Source: a bacterium (GTDB lineage: Bacteria > Chloroflexota > Dehalococcoidia > Tepidiformales > Tepidiformaceae). Taken from it: DNA of 14,469 nucleotides. Under the pieces are notes generated by a model. It was given only the letters and a program-made list of their open reading frames with translations. It had not been told where the DNA came from and made no database searches. A program made the position numbers and the translations under genes. The stretch lies in the NCBI GenBank assembly GCA_945861295.1, contig CAMAUF010000011.1:1-14469 (forward strand), read 5' to 3'. Below are positions 1 through 6,946 of this stretch, piece after piece. Numbering within the stretch: the stretch's first letter is position 1; each line of letters opens with the position of its first letter.

Positions 1-768
1 GTGGACCATCTCGTCTTCGTGGGTCATCGCACTGAGGGTGACGTCTTCGAGTGTGGAGGGCAGGATCGTGCCGCGGACGTTGAGGACCCGGCTGGTCTCG
101 TGGATGGCCGCTTCGAAATTCCCGGTCACTTCGGACATGGCGACGATGAAAAGGTTGCCGAAGGAGTGGCCTTCGAGCCCGTCCCCGCCGGTGAAGCGGT
201 ATTGGAAGAGCTTCGACATGAGCGGTTCGGCTTCGGCGAGGGCGGCGATGCATTGACGGATGTCGCCAGGCGCGATGACGCCGAATTCCTGGCGGAGACG
301 GCCCGTGCTGCCGCCGTCATCGGCGACGGTGACGATGGCCGTGAGATTGCTGGTGTGGTCCCGCAGGCCGCGCAGGAGGTTCGAAAGCCCCGTACCGCCG
401 CCAATCGCCACGATCCGGGGGCCACGGCCGAGCACCCGCTTGTTGTAAATCGTCTCGGCGTAGCCGCGGTCGGGCCGGACGAAGGCGTAAAGCAGCGATT
501 GGTTCAGTTTCCAGGTCGCGATCGCTACTGTGCTGAGCGACATGCTCATGAAAAGCAGGCCGCGGGCCCAACGCGGGATGAACTGCAAGGTGATGTAGTA
601 GAACGTCCCTGGGAAGGTGTAGCTCAGATAGGCTTCGCGCAGGACGTAGGAAATGCCCAGGCCCATGAGCACAACGCCGACCACCAGCAGCAGCAGCCAT
701 CGCTTGATGTGCATGCCCGGATAGAGCCACTTGAAGATGCTGTGCGAACGGAAGTCACGTGCTGTCAT
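1..768 (-). CDS. yvcK: YvcK/CofD-like protein with N-terminal membrane anchor (3' end outside window)
   Basis: This is the first 256 codons of a minus-strand gene whose end lies beyond base 1. Translation gives IVAIGGGTGLSNLLRGL at about residues 119-135, then TAIVTVADDGGSTGRLR (143-159), APGDIRQC (166-173) and GLEGHSFGNL (197-206). These are the signature segments of the YvcK/gluconeogenesis-factor family, a relative of the CofD 2-phospholactate transferase fold. Family members bind UDP-sugars and affect cell-wall growth and carbon-source use. Before this domain are about 115 extra residues with two hydrophobic stretches, about 24-44 (RWLLLLVVGVVLMG...) and about 64-84, so the protein is probably membrane-anchored with the enzyme-like domain in the cytoplasm. 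The start chosen is the ATG at 768. An in-frame ATG at 789 would add seven residues, and a stop lies just upstream of it. gatB ends 45 bases upstream. Family call secure; biochemical role inferred. Confidence 0.9.
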   Translation of the reverse strand, partial: MTARDFRSHSIFKWLYPGMHIKRWLLLLVVGVVLMGLGISYVLREAYLSYTFPGTFYYITLQFIPRWARGLLFMSMSLSTVAIATWKLNQSLLYAFVRPDRGYAETIYNKRVLGRGPRIVAIGGGTGLSNLLRGLRDHTSNLTAIVTVADDGGSTGRLRQEFGVIAPGDIRQCIAALAEAEPLMSKLFQYRFTGGDGLEGHSFGNLFIVAMSEVTGNFEAAIHETSRVLNVRGTILPSTLEDVTLSAMTHEDEMVH

Positions 769-779
769 GCTGCGGCCGG

Positions 780-785
780 AGTATA
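780..785 (-). promoter_or_regulatory. possible -10 box before yvcK
   Basis: TATACT reads on the minus strand 11 bases before the ATG at 768. The same hexamer precedes gatB and the thymidylyltransferase gene. No convincing -35 is visible at 17-18 bases, and the hexamer lies inside the coding sequence if the ATG at 789 is used. Tentative. Confidence 0.25.
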
Positions 786-813
786 CCATTGCGGGTCTAT
801 ACCGCTATGGTGA

Positions 814-2295
814 CTAATCATTTCCGAGCTCGGACGCAAGCAGCGCCTGTGCGGCCTGCGGGTTGGCGCGGCCCCGCGTCTCGCGCATGACCTGGCCAAC
901 AAGGAACTTGATAGAGGCTTCCTTGCCGGCGCGGTAATCCTCCACGGCTTTGGCGTTGGCGGCGACGATGCGGCGGACGATTTCGCGAAGCTCCGCGTCA
1001 CCGCTCATCTGGGCGAGGCCACCTTCGCTGACGATGTCCAAGGCGGCGCGCCCAGTGGTGGTCATCGTTTCGAAGACCTCCTTGGCGACTTGGCCCGTGA
1101 TCGTGCCGTTTTCGGCCAACGTGATGAGGCCAGCGAGCGCGATGGGCCTGACGAGCAAGGCATCGAGCGGCCGTCCGGTTGTGTTTTGCCAGCGGAGGAC
1201 TTCGCCGAGGACCCAGTTGGCGGCGAGCTTGGCGGCGCGGGCTGGCTCGCCCTGGAGGGCCTCCCGCGTGGCATCGAAATAGCTGGCGCGAAGCGCGTCT
1301 TCGGCCAGGGAGGCCGCCTCGTAATCGCTCAGGCCGAGTTCGACCAGTTGGCGGCGGCGCACATCGGGCAGGGTCGGGAGGCTCAGACGGACCTGGGCGA
1401 CCCACTCCCGGCTGAGCCGGAGCGGTGGCAGGTCCGGCTCGGGGAAGTAGCGGTAGTCGTTCGCCTCTTCTTTCGAGCGCTGCGAGACGGTCACATTGCG
1501 CTCGTCGACCCAGCCGCGAGTCTCCTGGGGGATGCGGCCGCCAGCGCGAAGGACCTCAGCTTGGCGGACCTCTTCGTAGAGGATCGCGTCGTGAACCGCG
1601 CGGAAGCTGTTCATGTTCTTGACTTCAACCTTGGTCCCGAACTCCGGGGCGCCCCAAGCGCGAAGGCTGACGTTGGCGTCGCAACGGAAGTTGCCTTCCT
1701 CCATGTTGGCATCGCTGACGCCGATGTAGCGCAAGATCTGGCGGAGGCGGACGAGGTAGTCGCGCGCTTCGGCGGCGGTCCGCATGTCCGGCTCGCTCAC
1801 GATCTCCATCAGCGGCGTGCCCGAGCGGTTGACGTCGACGAGGCTGTAGCCTTCGCCCGTGACCGCGTCCGTGCGATGCAGCAGGCGGGCGGTGTCTTCT
1901 TCCATGTGGACGCGGGTGATGCCGATGCGGCGGGCGGGCTCGCCTTCGACGTGCACCTCGATCCAGCCTCCGACGCAGACCGGCAAGTCGAACTGCGAGA
2001 TCTGGTAGCCCTTCATGAGGTCGGGATAGGGGTAGTTTTTGCGGTCGAACTTGGCGAAGCTGGCGATTTCGCTGTTGAGGGCGAGGCCCGTCATGGTGAT
2101 GAACTCGATCGCGCGTTCATTGATGACCGGCAGCGTCCCGGGCATGCCGAGGCAGACGGGGCAGACGTGGGTATTCGGCGCCGCGCCGGAGTAGTCGGTG
2201 CTGCACGAGCAGAACATCTTGCTCTTGGTGATAAGCTGACAATGGACTTCGAGGCCGATGACGGTCTCGAACTCGGTTGCGGCGGCGGTGCTCAT
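814..2295 (-). CDS. gatB: aspartyl/glutamyl-tRNA(Asn/Gln) amidotransferase subunit B
   Basis: GatB phosphorylates and then amidates Glu-tRNA(Gln) or Asp-tRNA(Asn), using ammonia from GatA within the cytosolic GatCAB complex. The protein opens with FETVIGLEVHCQL and has the zinc-type cysteines C29, C31, C45 and C48 (FCSCS ... HVCPVC). It then has the catalytic-pocket segment KFDRKNYPYPDLMKGYQISQ, GTPLMEIVSEPD, and a C-terminal YqeY-like tRNA-binding tail ending in FLVGQVMRETRGRANP. The start at 2295 is preferred because GGGAGG lies 9-10 bases before it and it gives 493 residues, close to the family norm. The open frame continues upstream to 2364, but the added residues do not look like GatB. 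gatA and gatC are not in the window, so the operon is split. It has a candidate promoter of its own in the 78-base gap upstream. Confidence 0.97.
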   Translation of the reverse strand: MSTAAATEFETVIGLEVHCQLITKSKMFCSCSTDYSGAAPNTHVCPVCLGMPGTLPVINERAIEFITMTGLALNSEIASFAKFDRKNYPYPDLMKGYQISQFDLPVCVGGWIEVHVEGEPARRIGITRVHMEEDTARLLHRTDAVTGEGYSLVDVNRSGTPLMEIVSEPDMRTAAEARDYLVRLRQILRYIGVSDANMEEGNFRCDANVSLRAWGAPEFGTKVEVKNMNSFRAVHDAILYEEVRQAEVLRAGGRIPQETRGWVDERNVTVSQRSKEEANDYRYFPEPDLPPLRLSREWVAQVRLSLPTLPDVRRRQLVELGLSDYEAASLAEDALRASYFDATREALQGEPARAAKLAANWVLGEVLRWQNTTGRPLDALLVRPIALAGLITLAENGTITGQVAKEVFETMTTTGRAALDIVSEGGLAQMSGDAELREIVRRIVAANAKAVEDYRAGKEASIKFLVGQVMRETRGRANPQAAQALLASELGND

Positions 2296-2334
2296 GCGGC
2301 TCGAACCTCCCAACGCTCGTGCGGCCTGAAAGCC

Positions 2335-2364
2335 AGTATAGGCACGGCGAGGGATTCGGGTCAC
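2335..2364 (-). promoter_or_regulatory. candidate gatB promoter
   Basis: On the minus strand a GTGACC hexamer (2359-2364, four of six bases matching TTGACA) is followed after 18 bases by TATACT (2335-2340). The gatB start is about 39 bases downstream, with GGGAGG in between. This would let gatB be transcribed independently of the ATPase/TPR genes just upstream. Confidence 0.5.
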
Positions 2365-2373
2365 AGCCAGGTG

Positions 2374-3879
2374 TTAGGCGGGGGCCGGCGCGGCGTCTAG
2401 CTCGTCCCGCAGGCGTAGGGCTTCCTCAATAGCTGTGGTGAACTTGCCAGGGTACTGTCCGTCGAGAGCCATCAGGTCGCCAAGGGCGGCGGCCACCTCG
2501 GCTTTCGCCAGCTCGGGGCTTCCCGCCTCGAGTTCCCGGCGTGCGGCGCTCGCACTGGCGCGGGCGCGGGTTCGGGCGCGGGCGAAGCCGACGAACACTT
2601 CCGGAGGCAGCCCCCGGAAGAGGCGCATCGCTTCGCGTGACGCGTCGAGAGCCCGGCGGCGGTCCCCCGTTATGCCAAGCACGACGGCGTGGTTGTGGAG
2701 CGCCTGCCCGAGGTGGAACGGGGCGTCCGGTCGTTGGTCACCGGCGGCGAGTTGGCGGTACAGAGCGACCGAGGCACCGGATGCCGCGTTGGCGTCCTCA
2801 AACCGGCCAACGGCCGCGAGGCGCCCAGCCACGTTGCCGAGTGCTTGGGCAAGGTCAGCCGCAAACGCCGCCGGACTCTCGGCGCTCAGCTGCCGAAAAA
2901 TCGCGACCGCCTCTTCCGCGGCCCGGACGGACTCCTCGCGCTGGGCGAGGCTACCGCGTCGGTTCGAAAGGTTGCCCAGCCCTCGTGCATAATCCGGTGC
3001 GAACGTGGTGAAGTGGCGCGCAGCAAGGTCGCGAAACCCCCGGGCACTCTCTTCGCCGGCGGCCAAAGCCTCGTGAGGCCGGCCTACCTCGGCGAGCCGC
3101 GTCGAAAGCGTTCCGAGCGACGCGGCGAGGGCCGCCTTGGGTCGATCGCCGTGCCTGGCTAGGGGGCGAAGTAAGACGACCGCCTCTTCGGCGGCTGCCA
3201 GCGCTTCCGCTGGCCGTCGGAGGTCCGCCAGGAGGTCCGACTGGAACATGAGAAGTGCCGCTCGTTCGGGCGACGTCGCTCCCGCCGAATCGGTCAGCTG
3301 TTCGTCAATGCTGGCCAGCTGCGCGACCGGATCGAGGTCGAAGCTGAACAGCGGCTCCTTCCGGATGCTCTCGAGGAGGATGCTCTGTGGTTGAGGCTCT
3401 GGCCCGGCGACTCGATACACGCCCGACCGCACGGAGAAAAAGTCGGGCGCGCCCCTGGCGATCGCGACGATGGCGGGCGGTGGCAGGCAGAGCACCATCG
3501 GGCAGGGTACGTAGGACGGGAACGTGTCGCGGCTGGCGTTGAGGTTGGCCACTACCACCGAGAACTCGGGCGGGTCAGCCGTCATCGACGTATCGAGGCC
3601 GATGACGAACAGCGCGCCCGCGTCCTGAAGGTCGAGCGTGCGCAGTTCGTCGAGCAGGTGATCGGTGTGGTTGTTGAGAAAGCTGACTTCGACGATCCGC
3701 TTGTCAGGAAGCGCAGCCTTGACGGCCTCGATGGCGTCGCGGCGGGCCTCCTGGGAGCGGCTCTCCACGAAGAGCAGCGAAAAACCGTGCCGGAGCCGAA
3801 TCGCGGTAATGAGTGCAGCGATTTCACCCGCGTTGTCGGGCACGGCTGGGAGATCGAACGGAGATGGGTCTTCGTCCAT
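2374..3879 (-). CDS. TPR protein with degenerate P-loop-like N-terminal domain
   Basis: This protein has 501 residues and no signal peptide or membrane segment. Residues about 18-157 form an alternating strand/helix domain. HGFSLLFVES (31-40) sits where a P-loop strand and Walker A loop would be but has no GxxxxGK[ST]. ALFVIGLD (89-96) resembles a Walker B strand, and residues 126-154 hold a CPMVLCLPPPAIVAIARGAP segment followed by DFFSVRSGVY. Residues about 205-495 are TPR-like helical repeats with a regular 46-47 residue step (units near 248, 294, 340 and 387), each carrying a form of LGNLSxRLAxxGRxxEAL...EEAVxxxRxLA. The start ATG follows GAGG by five bases and lies 10 bases after the stop of the ATPase gene, so the two are probably co-translated partners. 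My reading is a sensor or scaffold protein related to inactivated STAND-type domains plus TPRs. No effector domain is evident and the function is unknown. Confidence 0.85.
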   Translation of the reverse strand: MDEDPSPFDLPAVPDNAGEIAALITAIRLRHGFSLLFVESRSQEARRDAIEAVKAALPDKRIVEVSFLNNHTDHLLDELRTLDLQDAGALFVIGLDTSMTADPPEFSVVVANLNASRDTFPSYVPCPMVLCLPPPAIVAIARGAPDFFSVRSGVYRVAGPEPQPQSILLESIRKEPLFSFDLDPVAQLASIDEQLTDSAGATSPERAALLMFQSDLLADLRRPAEALAAAEEAVVLLRPLARHGDRPKAALAASLGTLSTRLAEVGRPHEALAAGEESARGFRDLAARHFTTFAPDYARGLGNLSNRRGSLAQREESVRAAEEAVAIFRQLSAESPAAFAADLAQALGNVAGRLAAVGRFEDANAASGASVALYRQLAAGDQRPDAPFHLGQALHNHAVVLGITGDRRRALDASREAMRLFRGLPPEVFVGFARARTRARASASAARRELEAGSPELAKAEVAAALGDLMALDGQYPGKFTTAIEEALRLRDELDAAPAPA

Positions 3880-3889
3880 CGCACCCTCT

Positions 3890-5254
3890 TTACGCGAGCG
3901 TGGCCGCGGCCATCGCCGCCTTGAACTGCGTTAACTCGCGGACGATCGGGTTGACGGCGTACCAGGGCTCAGATGTGCCAAATGGCTCCGCCATCAGACC
4001 GCCGTTCACATACTCGAGCACCGTCAGTGCCTCCAGCATCTCGGCGTAGTCTGGGTCGTCGGGCGGGATCTGGTGGTCGTCAGGACGGTCGAGCTGGACG
4101 AGCTTCTGCCAATGCCCGGCCGGGATGGAGGTCGAGTACACGGGCACTATCTGCCGAACCGCGGCGTGCGCCGCTGTCAGCGGGACCGGCACGACGCCTT
4201 GAGCGTAGGTGGCGGCATCTTGCATGAATTGCATCAACGAGCGTGTGTGACCGCCGCTGTATTTGAGCAAAAATTCAAGCCCGTCGCCTGAAATTGCGTC
4301 CAGGAGCTGGGCCGGTTCGAGCCGCTTCTGGAGCATCGCCTGAAAGCAATCCCATCCCGGCTGATACCGCGTGGAACCATCGCGCTCGAACAGCTTTACG
4401 TTCGGGAGCACATACGGCGCCTTGTAAATCTGCCGCAGTTCGCCGCCAGAGCGCCGGACAAGGGAGAGCGGAACCGTGTAGAGGACGTGTGCGCCGAGAG
4501 ATGTCAGTTGATAGTACCGTTCGATGAAGAGTTCGCGGTGAGAATCTGTCCCTTCTCCCCGTCGCTCGATGCGCCGCACTTTTTCCAAGTTATCCACGAG
4601 AATGACGAAATCGTCGTAGCGGGGCGTCCCTACGGCGACAGGATGTGCCCTGACCTTTTGGCGCGTCTCTTCGAACACAAGGCGCAGCGCGTCTAAGAGC
4701 CGCGTCGCCTGAGGGCGCAACGCATCCCTGACTTTAGTCCTGACCGTTGGCTCCGACCGCATCCGCTTTAGGCTCACGGTGAACCACGGGAGATTCACCT
4801 CGCCAGTTGGCCGGAGTTCACCTAAGAAACCAGAGGCATCGCCGAGGACCCGCCGGATCCCGTCGTCGGAGAGTTCAACGCTCAAGGTCGTCCGTAATGT
4901 CTCGGCTAAACCGGCTGTTATGGCGAGGAGAAGGTCGGTTGTGTCAGTGTCGAAGATGTCGAGATAGTCGTCGGCATTGATAATCACGGGAAGGAGGCGT
5001 TTGCGATCCCTGCCCTGGTTGGGCTTGCCCATCTCGTCCGCGAGCCGACGCAGCTCCGAGGACTTCCCGCTCCCTGTGTGCCCCGTGAAGAGCCGGCAGA
5101 GTGGCGTCGACGCGAGGCCGAACTGATCCAGGATGGCCCCGCGAAAGTTGCCCCCGCCCCGCGCCTCTGTGAAATCTATGTACTGCTCGTCCGTTGCCGG
5201 CCGCGCCGGGTCGCAGTTGTTGTAGATGCGGCGAAGGATTTCCTGCGGTTCCAT
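3890..5254 (-). CDS. P-loop (AAA/STAND-like) ATPase, partner of the downstream TPR protein
   Basis: This is a 454-residue soluble ATPase. Walker A is GHTGSGKS at 58-65, within LFTGHTGSGKSSELRRLADE. Walker B is FVILVDNLEKV at 216-226 with Asp221. A possible sensor-type segment SGGHTRSLMQFM lies at about 333-344. A C-terminal part of about 100 residues ends in LEYVNGGLMAEP...WYAVNPIVREL, which could be a small winged-helix-like domain. The short N-terminal leader (DPARPATDEQYIDFTEARGG) precedes the core. The ATG at 5254 follows TAGGAGGT, which overlaps the stop codon of the DinB-like gene 18 bases upstream. The TPR gene starts 10 bases after this gene ends. Pairing of an active NTPase with a TPR protein carrying a dead-looking NTPase domain suggests one complex, possibly a defence or stress-signalling switch. 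That role is inference; the ATPase assignment is firm. Confidence 0.88.
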   Translation of the reverse strand: MEPQEILRRIYNNCDPARPATDEQYIDFTEARGGGNFRGAILDQFGLASTPLCRLFTGHTGSGKSSELRRLADEMGKPNQGRDRKRLLPVIINADDYLDIFDTDTTDLLLAITAGLAETLRTTLSVELSDDGIRRVLGDASGFLGELRPTGEVNLPWFTVSLKRMRSEPTVRTKVRDALRPQATRLLDALRLVFEETRQKVRAHPVAVGTPRYDDFVILVDNLEKVRRIERRGEGTDSHRELFIERYYQLTSLGAHVLYTVPLSLVRRSGGELRQIYKAPYVLPNVKLFERDGSTRYQPGWDCFQAMLQKRLEPAQLLDAISGDGLEFLLKYSGGHTRSLMQFMQDAATYAQGVVPVPLTAAHAAVRQIVPVYSTSIPAGHWQKLVQLDRPDDHQIPPDDPDYAEMLEALTVLEYVNGGLMAEPFGTSEPWYAVNPIVRELTQFKAAMAAATLA

Positions 5255-5272
5255 GCTCGCTCAGTCTACCTC

Positions 5273-5797
5273 CTACAGGGCCAGCAGCGCCTCGATCTGC
5301 GGGAGGTGTTCGGCGTAGTGGCCGTTCGTGTTGCCCACGAAGTACGAGAGCAGCATCGCGCTGTCCCGCTCGTCCGGGTAGCCGGGACGGAGAAACTCGG
5401 TTTCAGGCAGCGCCGCGATCGTTGCGACCGTTACGGCGTGCGCGTCTTGCAATGCGCGCACGGCCTCGGCGCCGCTCAGGCCCTGCCCATTGACCGCGAC
5501 AGCCTCGTTGATGGCGTCGCCGTTGCCCTTAGCCCAGGCCGCGGCGGAGATGCCGAGGGCGGGCGGGATCGGGTCGCGAAGCGCCTGGGCGACGACTTTG
5601 CGCTCCCAGCTCGCGAGGTGATGCAGGTGGTCGCGGATGCTCCAGCCGCCGTCTGGCGCGGCGAGGAGGCTCGCCTCGCTGAGGTTCGCAATCGCCGCCA
5701 ACACTGCGTCGTAGCCGGGAGCGATGCGCCCCAAGAGGTCGGCGCGGATCGAATACCCCGCGGCCAGACGCTGCTCGAACTGCTCCCGGGTTGGCAT
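5273..5797 (-). CDS. DinB-like four-helix-bundle protein
   Basis: This is a 174-residue cytosolic protein of the DinB/DfsB superfamily, which groups metal-binding four-helix bundles, many of them thiol-dependent transferases or hydrolases of unknown substrate. It carries a GWSIRDHLHHLASWE segment (His57, His59, His60) and a C-terminal NGHYAEHLPQIEALL (His160, His164), which together supply the usual three metal-binding histidines. The start at 5797 is chosen because GAGGA lies just before it. An in-frame ATG at 5812 would add five residues and has only a poorly spaced AGGGTG. Further upstream the open frame would run across the thymidylyltransferase gene on the other strand and is not credible. 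Its stop codon is part of the ribosome binding site of the ATPase gene, so the two are likely co-transcribed. The specific reaction cannot be deduced. Confidence 0.85.
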   Translation of the reverse strand: MPTREQFEQRLAAGYSIRADLLGRIAPGYDAVLAAIANLSEASLLAAPDGGWSIRDHLHHLASWERKVVAQALRDPIPPALGISAAAWAKGNGDAINEAVAVNGQGLSGAEAVRALQDAHAVTVATIAALPETEFLRPGYPDERDSAMLLSYFVGNTNGHYAEHLPQIEALLAL

Positions 5798-5812
5798 CGT
5801 TTCCTCGGTCAT

Positions 5813-5893
5813 TGGCACCCTGCGTTGGCCAACTCGGGCCAGGCCAGCAGGATACTGAGCGGCTAGCCGCCGCGCCACAGTATACTCAACCCG
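5813..5893. promoter_or_regulatory. divergent intergenic region with two perfect palindromes
   Basis: This region lies between the divergent DinB-like gene and the thymidylyltransferase gene. It holds two perfect palindromes, GTTGGCCAAC (5824-5833) and GCGGCTAGCCGC (5859-5870). On the minus strand TATCCT (5849-5854) could be a -10 box for the DinB/ATPase/TPR operon, without a good -35. The second palindrome sits between this and the plus-strand -10 box, a suitable place for a repressor or activator that controls both directions. Confidence 0.4.
5881..5886 (+). promoter_or_regulatory. -10 box of a probable leaderless promoter for the thymidylyltransferase gene
   Basis: TATACT ends seven bases before the ATG at 5894, the spacing expected if transcription starts at or within a base of the start codon. 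There is no ribosome binding site before this ATG, which fits a leaderless mRNA. No TTGACA-like -35 is visible; a palindrome occupies that area instead. Confidence 0.5.
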
Positions 5894-6946
5894 ATGCGAG
5901 GATTGATCCTTTCGGGCGGCAAGGGCACTCGGCTGCGCCCGTTCACGTACTCCGGCGCCAAACAGCTCGTCCCGATTGCGAACATCCCCGTCCTGCATTT
6001 TCCGGTGCGGCAGTTGCTCGAAGCCGGCATCGACGAGATCGGGATCGTGGTTGGCGAAACAGAGCAGCAGATTCGCGACGCCATGGGTGACGGCTCGGCC
6101 TTCGGCGCCAAGTTCACGTACATCCGCCAGACCGAACCGCTCGGGCTCGCGCACGCCGTGGCCGTGTCCAGGCCGTTCCTCGGCGACCGGCCGTTCCTCA
6201 TGTATCTGGGCGATAACGTCCTGCTCGGCGGGATCCGCGCGTTCGTGGACGAGTTTCGACGGACGGGCGAGCCCGCCGTCATCGTCCGTTCCGTGCCAGA
6301 CCCTCAGGCCTTCGGGGTCGCGGAGGTGAGTGACGGCTACCTCGTGAGAATGGTGGAAAAGCCCAAGGAGCCGCCGACCGACCTCGCGGTCATCGGCGTC
6401 TACGCCTTCGTGCCGGAGATCTTCGAGGTGATCGCCAACCAGCGGCCGAGCGCGCGCGGCGAGCTGGAGATCGCTGACGCGATCAACGGGCTCGTGGCGG
6501 CAGGCCTGCGCGTGCGAGCGCCGAAGACCGAGGCGTATTGGATCGATACGGGAAAGATGGAGGACATCCTTGCGGCGAACCGCGCCGTGCTCGCCACCCT
6601 CAAACCCGAGGTCGACTCATCGGCCCGGGTCATCGATTCCGAACTCGTCGGCCAAGTCTCGATCGGCCCCGGCTCCGTCGTCGTCCGCTCCCGTGTGATC
6701 GGGCCTGCGGTGATCGGGCGAGACGCGCGCATCGAGCGCTCGGTGGTCGGGCCCGATGTCGCTTTGGGGGACCGGACGACCGTCCGCGATTCGACCGTCA
6801 CCAACGCCATCGTGATGGACGACACTGTGGTCGAACGCTGCGAAGGAGTCGTCGATTCGATGCTGGGCAAGGACGTGCGGCTGACCAACCTCGCGGCTGG
6901 CTCGCGGCTCGCCCTGGGAGACCACAGCCGCGTGGAGGCCGGATGA
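5894..6946 (+). CDS. rmlA: glucose-1-phosphate thymidylyltransferase, long form
   Basis: This enzyme makes dTDP-glucose from dTTP and glucose 1-phosphate, the first step toward dTDP-deoxysugars. The 350 residues begin with the nucleotide-binding GLILSGGKGTRLRPFT (3-18), followed by GAKQLVPIANIPVL, EPLGLAHAVAV (81-91), the metal-site LGDN (105-108), VEKPKEPP (154-161), RGELEIADAI (188-197) and YWIDTGKMEDILAANR (215-230). Residues about 240-345 are a left-handed beta-helix-like tail with repeated V.G/I.D hexapeptide steps. That tail marks the long RmlA class (StrD-like) rather than the short 290-residue RmlA. The start is the ATG seven bases after a -10-like box. The stop overlaps the start of the next gene in ATGA, so the pair is translationally coupled. 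Substrate preference for dTTP is inferred from family and neighbour. Confidence 0.92.
   Translation: MRGLILSGGKGTRLRPFTYSGAKQLVPIANIPVLHFPVRQLLEAGIDEIGIVVGETEQQIRDAMGDGSAFGAKFTYIRQTEPLGLAHAVAVSRPFLGDRPFLMYLGDNVLLGGIRAFVDEFRRTGEPAVIVRSVPDPQAFGVAEVSDGYLVRMVEKPKEPPTDLAVIGVYAFVPEIFEVIANQRPSARGELEIADAINGLVAAGLRVRAPKTEAYWIDTGKMEDILAANRAVLATLKPEVDSSARVIDSELVGQVSIGPGSVVVRSRVIGPAVIGRDARIERSVVGPDVALGDRTTVRDSTVTNAIVMDDTVVERCEGVVDSMLGKDVRLTNLAAGSRLALGDHSRVEAG

Noticed and set aside
1..813. Long plus-strand open frame of 270 codons at the left edge
   Set aside because: It is antisense to the yvcK-type gene, whose minus-strand translation gives unmistakable family motifs; the plus-strand protein has no recognisable feature.
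1090..2400. 436-codon plus-strand open frame
   Set aside because: It lies antisense over gatB, which is certain. Long antisense frames are expected in GC-rich genes.
5078..5866. 262-codon plus-strand open frame
   Set aside because: It is antisense to the DinB-like gene and the start of the ATPase gene; composition and lack of motifs mark it as a shadow.
5812..6154. N-terminal extension of the DinB-like frame across the thymidylyltransferase gene
   Set aside because: The extra residues have no DinB similarity and would overlap a clear gene on the other strand; starts at 5812 or 5797 are better placed.
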